Assembly (NCBI GenBank): GCA_963799455.1
Contig: CAWCXF010000008.1
Span: 248,001 to 312,000, forward strand
Source of the DNA: CAWCXF01 sp963799455
GTDB taxonomy: Bacteria > Pseudomonadota > Alphaproteobacteria > Rhodobacterales > Rhodobacteraceae
Length of the DNA stretch: 64,000 bases
Direction: 5' to 3'
A program made the position numbers and the translations under genes. Numbering within the stretch: the stretch's first letter is position 1; each line of letters starts with the position of its first letter. The notes below the pieces were generated by a model. That model made no database searches. It was not told where the DNA came from and saw nothing but the letters and a program-made list of their open reading frames with translations. Shown here piece after piece: positions 25,198 through 34,390 of the stretch.

Positions 25198-27589
25198 GGA
25201 AGTCGCGGGCGTCGAGGGCGTCGAGCGAGACGTCCTTCAGGACGATGCGGCCCGCATCGCCCGCGTCGATCACCACGTCGTCGCCGCGCGCCCTCAGATG
25301 GTCGTCGCGCAGCGCGTCCCACGACCCGATCCCATCGACCCCGCCGAGGTCGATCCGCTCGGCGTCGTCGTCAGCGTCGAAGTCCATCACGCGGTCGCGG
25401 CCGAAGTCGCCGCGGAAGACGAAGGTGTCGCCGTCGGGGCCTCCCTTGAGCTTGTCGTTCCCCGCGCCGCCATCGAGCACGTCGCGCCCGCGGCCGCCGT
25501 CCAGCCGGTCGCGGTCGGGGCCGCCCTGGGCCCGGTCCGAGCCGGCCTGCCCCTTGATCCGGTCCGGGCCGGAGCCGCCGATCAGCCGGTCAGAGCCCTT
25601 GCCACCGCGCAGCTCGTCGGCGCCGGCCTGCCCCTTGATGAGGTCCGAGCCCGTGGAGCCCCCCATCCGGTCGTCGCCGGTGCCGCCGCGCATCCGGTCC
25701 GAGCCCGACCCGCCCTCGATCCGGTCGTCCCCACCGCCGCCGCGCAGGTCGTCCCTGCCCCCGTCGCCGCGCAGGCGATCGTCGCCCGAACCGCCGCGCA
25801 GTGCGTCGCCGCTCGACCCGCCGCGCAGCTCGTCGGCCCCGCCGCCGCCCCGCAGGTCATCGCGCGAGGCGCCGCCGAGGATCGTGTCGCGCCCGCCCTG
25901 GCCCTCGATCCGGTCGCCGCCGCCGTCGCCGCGCAGCTCGTCGCGCCCGTCGCCGCCGTAAAGCCGGTCGGCGCCCGATCCGCCCATCAGCCGGTCCGAG
26001 CCGTCGCCGCCCGTCAGCGCGTCGTCCCCCCGCCCCCCCCAGAGCCGGTCGGAGCCCGCCTCGCCGTGAAGCTCGTCCGCGCCGTCGTCGCCGTAGAGCC
26101 GGTCCGCCCCCTCGCCGCCGCGCAGCTCGTCGTCACCCGAGCCGCCGCGCAGCTCGTCGGCGTCGTCCCCCCCGTAGAGGTCGTCGTCCCCGAACCCGCC
26201 GTCGATCCGGTCGCGCCCGCCCTTGCCCCAGATCCGGTTGGCGGCGGCGTTGCCGATCACCCGGTCGTCGCCCCAGCCCAAGGTCGCGTTCTCGATCACC
26301 GTGCCCAGCGCGATCACCATGTTGCCCTCATGGCCGAAGAGGTCCGAGACCGCGCCCTCGCGCAGGTCGAGCCTCTGGTCGGTCCGCTGCGAGGCAAGCT
26401 GGACGCGGTCGGTGCCGCCCGTGTCGAGGACCGTGAAGGCCTGCGCGGAGCGGTGCCCCGCGACCCGATCGAGCATCCCGCCCGCGTTCGAGCCCTCGCC
26501 ATAGGTGGTGTCGCCGGAGCGGACCGAGGCCCTGCCGTAGAGCGCGCGCATGGCCTCGATGTCGGCGATCATCGGCGTGACGGCGTAGGCCTTGTCGGCA
26601 TCGACGTTCGGGTTCTCGCGCTGGCTGAAGTAGGACATGACCGAAACCTGCCAGCTGTCGTTGGCGAACTCCGCCTGGTCGAAGCCGGCTCGGTCGCCGT
26701 AGTCGCCGGGATGGCCGAGGCCGAGCGCGTGCCCGATCTCGTGCAGGTAGGTCTGGAAGCCGTAGCTGCCGGGGGCGGTGCCGTTGTCGGCGAGCCAGCG
26801 CGTCGAGACGTTGACGTCGGCCGACAGGATCCGGCTCCCCGAGAGGGCGAACTCGGCATGGGCGCCGGCGCGGTCGTCGTCGAAGGCGATGTCGGCGCCG
26901 CCGCGCCCGCCCGGCTCCGCCAGCGCCAGGCGGTAGGAGCCCGTCGCGCCGCCATACCCCGTCACCTGGGCGTAGTAGTGCCCGCCACCCTTGGTCGCCG
27001 CGACCGTGACCTCGGCCGAGGAGCCGCTGTGCTGGATGCCGATCGGGATCTGGCGGCCCAGCGCGTCGAAGAGCGCGAGGCCAGGGGATTTGAGCGCGTC
27101 CCCGCCCCGGCCCGTGACCGTGATCTTGGCGATCTCCCCGTCGGAGAGGTTGATCCGCACCCAGTCGCGGTCGCCCCCCATGATGCGGCCGTCGAGCGCC
27201 TCGCCCAAGGCCGCGCGCGCGCCCGTGGCGGTGGAGGCCGCGGCGTCGCCCCCCTCCCCCCGGACGGCGTCGGGCCTGAAGCCGCCCGCGACCTCGCGGA
27301 ACCTCAGCCCGGTGACGGTGCTCCACTCGTCGAGCGCCGCGCGCGCGAGGGTCCGGCCGTCGGCGGTCAGCGCGCTCACGTCGTAGGTCAGCGTGCCGCC
27401 CGCCTTCACGTCGAAGGAGCGGGGCTGGCTGACGTTCCAGTAGTCGGTCAGCAGCTTGGAGCCGATCGCGGACGGTGAGAGGGTTCTCGACGCCGCGCTC
27501 GCCCCGGCGGTCGCCACGGGATCGAGGCCCGGTGCCGCGCGGTCCGGGTCATCGCTGCGGGGCTGCGGCTCGGCACGGTCGGCGCTCAT
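25190..27589 (-). CDS. serralysin-type (M10) RTX metalloprotease with PPC-like insert
   Basis: 799 residues from ATG 27589, fixed by a perfect AGGAGG seven bases upstream. The catalytic zinc motif HEIGHALGLGH lies at residues 283-293 and the Met-turn SVMSYFSQ has Met at 318, both hallmarks of serralysins. Unusually, residues about 139-219 (DWVRINLSDGEIAKITVTG to GSYRLAL) look like a prepeptidase C-terminal (PPC) beta-sandwich inserted ahead of the zinc helix. Residues about 446-716 are roughly thirty tandem GGxGxDxLx nonapeptides that bind calcium and fold as a parallel beta roll. The C-terminus (VMDFDADDDAERIDLGG to ARDFLF) is the type I secretion signal. No T1SS genes are nearby. It is a secreted, calcium-dependent protease; substrates are unknown. 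Confidence 0.93.
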   Translation of the reverse strand: MSADRAEPQPRSDDPDRAAPGLDPVATAGASAASRTLSPSAIGSKLLTDYWNVSQPRSFDVKAGGTLTYDVSALTADGRTLARAALDEWSTVTGLRFREVAGGFRPDAVRGEGGDAAASTATGARAALGEALDGRIMGGDRDWVRINLSDGEIAKITVTGRGGDALKSPGLALFDALGRQIPIGIQHSGSSAEVTVAATKGGGHYYAQVTGYGGATGSYRLALAEPGGRGGADIAFDDDRAGAHAEFALSGSRILSADVNVSTRWLADNGTAPGSYGFQTYLHEIGHALGLGHPGDYGDRAGFDQAEFANDSWQVSVMSYFSQRENPNVDADKAYAVTPMIADIEAMRALYGRASVRSGDTTYGEGSNAGGMLDRVAGHRSAQAFTVLDTGGTDRVQLASQRTDQRLDLREGAVSDLFGHEGNMVIALGTVIENATLGWGDDRVIGNAAANRIWGKGGRDRIDGGFGDDDLYGGDDADELRGGSGDDELRGGEGADRLYGDDGADELHGEAGSDRLWGGRGDDALTGGDGSDRLMGGSGADRLYGGDGRDELRGDGGGDRIEGQGGRDTILGGASRDDLRGGGGADELRGGSSGDALRGGSGDDRLRGDGGRDDLRGGGGDDRIEGGSGSDRMRGGTGDDRMGGSTGSDLIKGQAGADELRGGKGSDRLIGGSGPDRIKGQAGSDRAQGGPDRDRLDGGRGRDVLDGGAGNDKLKGGPDGDTFVFRGDFGRDRVMDFDADDDAERIDLGGVDGIGSWDALRDDHLRARGDDVVIDAGDAGRIVLKDVSLDALDARDFLF

Positions 27590-29018
27590 GTCGGTTCCTC
27601 CTGGTCGCGTCCCATCGGACCGGGGCGTCGCCCGAACGGGCTTTGGGCCCGCGGCGCGCACCCGGTGTCGCGGTCCCTTGGCCGCAGGGGCGTTTCGAAG
27701 CCCTTACCTCGACAGATCGACGTGATTTCGCGCGGTCCCCGGCCATGGGCGGCGGCACGCACGGCCCGTTCCGACCATGCCTAGCCCGGTCGGGCGACGG
27801 GCTCCTCCCCGGCGCGGTGGCCGACGCGCCCCATCGGCCGCGATCCGCCGATCGCAGGCAGGAACCGCCGTCCCATCAATGCCTTGACGTTTCTCACGGG
27901 CTCGCCTCGACGGCCGGCTCCTGAGCCCGCGGCGCAACATCGGCGCCGCGCGAGCATCGACGCGGGCGCGGCGCCGAGGCCGGCGGGCGTGGGGGGCCAG
28001 GGAAATGCTTCGAATTGGCAGGGGGACGGCCGATTGGCGCCCGGCAACTCCACGAGCGGGGCTTGCGCCGGGCCGCGCCACCACTCCCCATCGCTCGTCA
28101 CGGGCAGCCGCTCGTCCCGAGACGGCGGATCGGCCGGCCCAAGCGCCTTGTGTCCCCCGCCGGTCCTCGGGGCCGGTGCTCAGGCGGCGTGACGACCGCG
28201 CCGAAGCCGTTTGGAGAGCGATGCGTCCATCGCTCGATCGCCGGAGAGGGCGATGCGATCGGGGGCGGATTTCCTCGGCGACGCTGGTGCGCCCCATCCA
28301 GGTCGAGACCCGAGATGGGCCGCGACATGGAGATCGACATCGAAGCGCGGATCCACGACGCCGGGATCGGTCTCGACGCCCGGCTTGACGATCGGCGAGT
28401 GTCGCCTGTCCGGCGCGCCGGTCCGCTCGAGGATGGGCTTGACGACGGACCCGCGCCGGGGCGGCGCGGCGTGGGTGATCCTGCGGCGGATGCTCCCCAA
28501 CCGCGCCCGGTCGCCGAGGCCGTCGAGCGCCAGGTCGGGATCGAGGCGCTCGCGCGCCCAGCCGCCGATCGCGTGGACGAGCGGCTCCTGCTCGTCGGCC
28601 GTCCCGGTCGGCGGGTGGGCGACGCGGTCGCCGGGATCCCGGGTCCGTTCGATCGGGCCGCGATCCCGCATGTCCTCGAGCCGCCGCGACGGCAGGCCCC
28701 GAGACATGCCGGACACGCCGCGCGGGAGCTTGCACCGTGAGTTCGGAAGGTGATCGACGCCATGGTCGCCGTCGAGGGCGAGGCCAAGCGCGGCGTCGCC
28801 TGGGTCCGGATCAAGGAGGGCGGGGGCGGGGACCAGGCGGTCGGTGGCGGCGCGCCGACCACAGCGGCGGTCCGGCGGATGGCCGCCGAGCAGCCGCGCC
28901 GCCCGGCCTGCGTTGCGGCCCAGGCCTGCGCCGGGACGGGCCGGGAGGGGCGCGCTACCCGCTTTCGTCCCGAGCCCGGGTGGGCTAGAGCGCCGCGCAG
29001 GATCGCGCGAGGAGCCCC
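27590..29018. other. 1.4-kb stretch without a recognisable gene
   Basis: It lies between the divergent RTX protease and icd. The longest orderly reading is a minus-strand open frame of 178 codons (28716 to 28180) whose middle, WARERLDPDLALDGLGDRA, is protein-like, but no family is recognised and other frames are equally long because of high GC. No RNA gene, terminal repeat or integrase was seen. Given the transposon wreck to the left and the broken gene to the right it may be decayed sequence. The icd promoter should lie in its last 100-200 bases, and an AGGAG ribosome-binding site precedes the icd start. Confidence 0.5.
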
Positions 29019-30230
29019 ATGTCCAAGATCAAGGTCGAGAACCCGGTCGTCGAGCTCGACGGCGACGAGATGACCCGCATCATCTGGGACTTCATCAAGC
29101 AGAAGCTGATCCTGCCCTATCTCGACGTGGACCTCCTCTACTACGACCTCGGGATCGAGAGCCGCGACGCGACCGACGACCGGATCACGGTCGATGCGGC
29201 CGAGAAGATCCGCGAGGTCGGCGTCGGCGTGAAGTGCGCCACCATCACGCCGGACGAGGACCGGGTGAAGGAGTTCGGCCTCAAGAAGATGTGGCGGTCC
29301 CCCAACGGGACGATCCGCAACATCCTGGGCGGCGTGATCTTCCGCCAGCCGATCATCTGCCGCAACGTGCCGCGCCTGGTGCCCGGCTGGACCAAGCCCA
29401 TCGTGGTCGGCCGCCACGCCTTCGGCGACCAGTATCGCGCGACCGACTTCCGCTTCCCCGGCCCCGGCACCGTCACGATCAAGTTCGTCGGCGAGGACGG
29501 CGAGACCATCGAGCACGAGGTGTTCCAGGCGCCGGGCCCGGGCGTGACGATGGCGATGTACAACCTCGACGACTCGATCCGCGATTTCGCGCGCGCCTCG
29601 ATGAACTATGGCCTGAACCTCGGCTGGCCGGTCTATCTCTCGACCAAGAATACCATCCTCAAGGCCTATGACGGCCGCTTCAAGGATCTGTTCCAGGAGG
29701 TGTTCGACGCCGAGTTCGCCGACGCCTTCGAGAAGGCCGGCATCACCTACGAGCACCGATTGATCGACGACATGGTGGCCTCGGCGCTCAAATGGTCGGG
29801 CGGCTACGTCTGGGCGTGCAAGAACTACGACGGCGACGTGCAGTCCGACACCGTGGCGCAGGGCTTCGGCTCGCTCGGCCTCATGACCTCCGTTCTCATG
29901 ACCCCCGACGGCAGGATCGTCGAGTCCGAGGCCGCCCATGGCACCGTCACGCGCCACTTCCGCCAGCATCAGAAGGGCGAGGCAACGAGCACCAATTCCA
30001 TCGCGTCCATCTACGCTTGGACGGGGGGCCTCAAGCATCGCGCGAAGCTCGACGGCAACGACGCGCTGCGGAGCTTCGCCGAGACGCTCGAGCGCGTCGT
30101 GGTCGAGACGGTCGAGGCGGGCCACATGACCAAGGATCTGGCGCTGCTCGTCGGGCCCGACCAGGAATGGCTCACGACGCAAGGGTTCCTGGAAACGGTG
30201 GACGAGAATCTCGATGCCGCCCTCGCGTGA
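29019..30230 (+). CDS. icd: NADP-dependent isocitrate dehydrogenase
   Basis: 403 residues, a full-length homodimeric enzyme of the short, eukaryote-like subfamily used by alphaproteobacteria. It begins SKIKVENPVVELDGDEMTRI; the substrate loop is KKMWRSPNGTIRNILGG; further markers are YDGDVQSDTVAQGFGSLGLM and the NADP-site stretch EAAHGTVTRH with TSTNSIASIYAW. It oxidises isocitrate to 2-oxoglutarate and CO2 in the cytoplasmic TCA cycle and makes NADPH. It starts seven bases after an AGGAG site. It appears intact and monocistronic and ends 12 bases before a convergent broken gene. Similarity across the whole length leaves little doubt. Confidence 0.97.
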   Translation: MSKIKVENPVVELDGDEMTRIIWDFIKQKLILPYLDVDLLYYDLGIESRDATDDRITVDAAEKIREVGVGVKCATITPDEDRVKEFGLKKMWRSPNGTIRNILGGVIFRQPIICRNVPRLVPGWTKPIVVGRHAFGDQYRATDFRFPGPGTVTIKFVGEDGETIEHEVFQAPGPGVTMAMYNLDDSIRDFARASMNYGLNLGWPVYLSTKNTILKAYDGRFKDLFQEVFDAEFADAFEKAGITYEHRLIDDMVASALKWSGGYVWACKNYDGDVQSDTVAQGFGSLGLMTSVLMTPDGRIVESEAAHGTVTRHFRQHQKGEATSTNSIASIYAWTGGLKHRAKLDGNDALRSFAETLERVVVETVEAGHMTKDLALLVGPDQEWLTTQGFLETVDENLDAALA

Positions 30231-30242
30231 CGGCCTTCCGGT

Positions 30243-31154
30243 TCAGCCGCGCCGACGTCGAAGCAGGGCGATTCCCCTGAGCCCGGCGGCGAGGAGCGGG
30301 AGCGAGGCCGGCACGGGGATGGGCGCGGGAATCGGGTCGCCGCCGCCCGCCCCGGCACCGCGGCCCGTGTCCGGCGTTTGGGGCTCCGGCACAGAGGCCA
30401 TGGCGAAGTCCAGCCCGGTGATGAAGAACCCGTCGTTGAAGGAGGATGGCAGGATGCCGCCCAGCGGGTCGTCGGTCCGCGGCGGCGCCCCGATCGGGAC
30501 GCTCTGCACGCCTTCGAAGGACAAGGCGTAGTCGAACGGCCCGTCGCCCGCGTCGTCATCGCCCTTGAAGACCTCGAAGCCGGCGATCCCGGAGAGAAAG
30601 CCGTCCGAGAAATCCAGCGCCGCCGACCCCGCCGCCGCGAACAGGTCGCGGCCGAGCTTCGCCGCGTCGTCCACGCCGAGGCCCTTCACGTCCACGGGCG
30701 CCTCAAAGGTGAAGAGCGCGAAGTCGAACTTCCGGGGCAGACCCGAATCGACGACGGGGCCGATGTTGTCGCAGCCCGGGGGCGATGCCGGCCGAGCCGG
30801 CCGTCGCATCCGCGCGGGTCGCCGGGATGCGGGGCGGAGGCTGGGACGGCAGGCCTAGCCCCTCGCTCCCGAGGCCCCCTGGTCGATTCCGAACACGGGT
30901 AACGCAAGGGCCCCCGGACCCGTCGGGAACGGGCCGAAGACGGTGGCGTCGTCGCCCTCCGTGCCGATCTCGGCGCTGAAGCCCTGGTCCGAGACCTCGA
31001 CGCCATCCACGGTTCGGGTGAGAGCGGTCGGGCCGACCGGGAGCCCCGACGGGGACGACAGATCGAGGGTGGCGGCATGGACCGTCCGGCCGCGAGCCCC
31101 GAAGGCGCAAGCAAGGATCGCAGGGAGGGGGATGGGGCGTGAATACGCTGGCAT
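30243..31154 (-). pseudogene. PEP/VPLPA-CTERM surface protein gene, interrupted
   Basis: The N-terminal piece (ATG 31154 to TAG at 30855) carries a signal peptide ending near VHAAT and then SSPSGLPVGPTALTRTVDG. The C-terminal piece (same frame, about 30770 to 30243) contains VVDSGLPRKFDFALFTFEAP, then SSFNDGFFITGLDFAMASVPEP, and ends with a CTERM tripartite tail: IPVPASLPLLAAGL, hydrophobic helix, LLRRRRG. In between, the frame has the stop and an Arg/Pro-rich run; the best protein-like text for 30780-30860 lies in another frame, suggesting paired frameshifts as well. Intact proteins of this kind are secreted and sorted by exosortase/XrtA-type enzymes and are often linked to exopolysaccharide loci. 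The gene appears inactive. Confidence 0.65.
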
Positions 31155-31468
31155 GGACGCTCATCCCCTCGTCAAGCTAGACCACCATGGGGCCGCATGG
31201 CGACCCAGCGTCAACGCTGAGGCGGTCGGTGCCGGAAGTCGAGGCGGGGCCTCGATCGCGTCGCGTGCCATCCGGCCGCATGGCGCCGCCCCGTCGGCGC
31301 CCGCGCCACGGAGATGCCACCGCCGGGCCTTCCGGGGCGGCGCACGAGCCCCCGGCCAGAAGATCCCCGACGCTGCGGCCCGCGGCGGTTGCCGCGGCGC
31401 GGCGAAGGGCTTAGGTGCGCCTCGACCCCTCCTCACGCCCCCGCACTCCGACCATACGAGGCCGCCCG
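31155..31468. other. typA upstream region
   Basis: A 314-base spacer between the broken CTERM gene (divergent) and typA. It contains a small perfect palindrome AGCGT-CA-ACGCT at 31207-31218. No open frame here resembles a protein. It should include the typA promoter, but no clear -35/-10 pair was found. Confidence 0.5.
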
Positions 31469-33289
<1,821 letters not shown>

Positions 33290-33417
33290 CCCGAGACACG
33301 AGCTTGTTACCCGAGACGCCGCGTCGGACGTTCACAACTCAAGGTTGACGCCTTATGGGGGAGGCCGATCGGCGCTATCTGGGGCATCGACCGGCCATCG
33401 ACCGAGGTGACGCTTCC

Positions 33418-33633
33418 GTGGACTCCGATCCGACCCATCCAGCCTTGAGCGACCGGCCGGACGATCCCCCGCGCTGGGTGCTCGATGTGCTGTGCGACCT
33501 TCAGAGAGTTGCGGACAAGAGGGGGATGAAGGCCTTCTCGCACGAGCTGCGTCGGATCCGCACCCAGTATCGGCATGAACAGTGCGAAGCTGGGAGGAGC
33601 GCGGCCTCCACCCGGTCGCCGAACCCCTGCTAG
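33418..33633 (+). CDS. small hypothetical protein
   Basis: 71 residues from GTG 33418, preferred because GAGGTGA stands about ten bases upstream; ATG 33355 would add 21 residues but has a poor site. The central segment PPRWVLDVLCDLQRVADKRG looks like a genuine helix and resembles short Rhodobacteraceae hypothetical proteins of the form WVLDVL.DL. No domain is recognised. It is flanked by typA upstream and ends overlapping the stop of the convergent MOSC gene. Slightly lower GC than its neighbours. Confidence 0.5.
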   Translation: MDSDPTHPALSDRPDDPPRWVLDVLCDLQRVADKRGMKAFSHELRRIRTQYRHEQCEAGRSAASTRSPNPC

Positions 33634-34106
33634 CTCGCCGGTGCGAGCCCCACGGGGTCGCCCGATCTCACCGTCCCGTCCACGACCGCCTGCGCATACC
33701 AGCCGCCATGGCCGCGCACGGCGTTGTAGCCGCCCTCGCCCAGCGCCTCCTCCATCCGCGAGCAGGGCGGGCATGGACCGGTGATCTCCACCACCGCCGT
33801 CCCCAACGTCACTCGACGCCCCCGCAGCGCGGCGAGGTTCAGGCCCCGGACGACGACGTTGCGGCGCAGACGCTCGGGCTCGACCGCGTCGTGCCCGAGG
33901 AGCGCCGCGATCACCGGCAGGTGCTCGGCTTGGATCAGCGTCACCGCCCGCCTGCCGGCCGAGGCGTGATCGCCCGCGAGCACGCCGTCTGTCATCCAAG
34001 CCTCGGCGACGGGGCGGATCGCCTCGCGCCGCGCCGGGCGCAGGCCGATCCAGACGACGCGTCCCTCGCGCGGGAAGCGCGCTGTCAGCTCGGACAGGGG
34101 GATCAT
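33630..34106 (-). CDS. MOSC domain protein
   Basis: 158 residues. It carries the MOSC signature: GVLAGDHASAGRRAVTLIQ, RRNVVVRGLNLAALRGRRVTLG and the conserved GPCPPCSRMEEALG, whose Cys is the proposed sulfur or molybdenum-cofactor ligand. MOSC proteins act in molybdenum-cofactor-linked sulfur transfer; small single-domain members are mostly uncharacterised. The ATG at 34106 overlaps the stop of the DUF1330 gene (ATGA), making it the last gene of an alaS-DUF1330-MOSC transcript. Confidence 0.88.
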   Translation of the reverse strand: MIPLSELTARFPREGRVVWIGLRPARREAIRPVAEAWMTDGVLAGDHASAGRRAVTLIQAEHLPVIAALLGHDAVEPERLRRNVVVRGLNLAALRGRRVTLGTAVVEITGPCPPCSRMEEALGEGGYNAVRGHGGWYAQAVVDGTVRSGDPVGLAPAS

Positions 34107-34390
34107 CAGAGCCCCTCGACGATGACCAGCTCGCGCTCGGCGGCGTCCCTCGCATGGGTCAGCGCCTCGCGGTAGGCATCGCTCTCGTAGCAGGCGACGG
34201 CGTCCTCGAAGCTCGGGAAGCGGGCGACGACGTTGCGCGGCCGCTCGCGCCCCTCCATCTGCCGCCAGCGGCCGCCGCGGGCGAGGAACGCGCCGCCATG
34301 GGCCGCGATGGCCGGCCCCGCGAGGGCGGCGTAGCGGGCGTAGGCCTCCTCGTCCGTCACCGTGACGTGGGCGATCCAGAACGCCGTCAC
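34106..34390 (-). CDS. DUF1330 family protein
   Basis: 94 residues from GTG 34390, which overlaps the alaS stop (GTGA). It shows the DUF1330 pattern: AFWIAHVTVTDEEAYARYA, then AAHGGAFLARGG, RPRNVVARFPSFEDAVACYES and AYREALTHARDAA. This is a ferredoxin-like dimeric alpha-beta barrel fold; the biochemical role is unknown. The four-base overlaps on both sides indicate translational coupling in one mRNA with alaS and the MOSC gene. Confidence 0.9.
   Translation of the reverse strand: MTAFWIAHVTVTDEEAYARYAALAGPAIAAHGGAFLARGGRWRQMEGRERPRNVVARFPSFEDAVACYESDAYREALTHARDAAERELVIVEGL

Noticed and set aside
25440..26250. Regularly spaced repeats considered as a CRISPR array
   Set aside because: The repeats are degenerate, contiguous 27-bp units coding for RTX nonapeptides, with no spacers and no cas genes.
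25298..27478. Plus-strand open frame opposite the RTX protease
   Set aside because: It is the mirror of the GGxGxD repeats (Val/Ala/Arg-rich repeats) and has no motif, while the minus strand shows a complete metalloprotease.
28180..28716. 178-codon minus-strand frame between the RTX protease and icd
   Set aside because: Some protein-like text but no recognised family, no clear ribosome-binding site, and competing frames of equal length; not called as a gene.
33330..33381. Possible LexA box or sigma-70 promoter before the small hypothetical gene
   Set aside because: GTTC and GTTG are ten bases apart, not seven, and TTGACG to TATCTG spacing is 25 bases, so neither fits.
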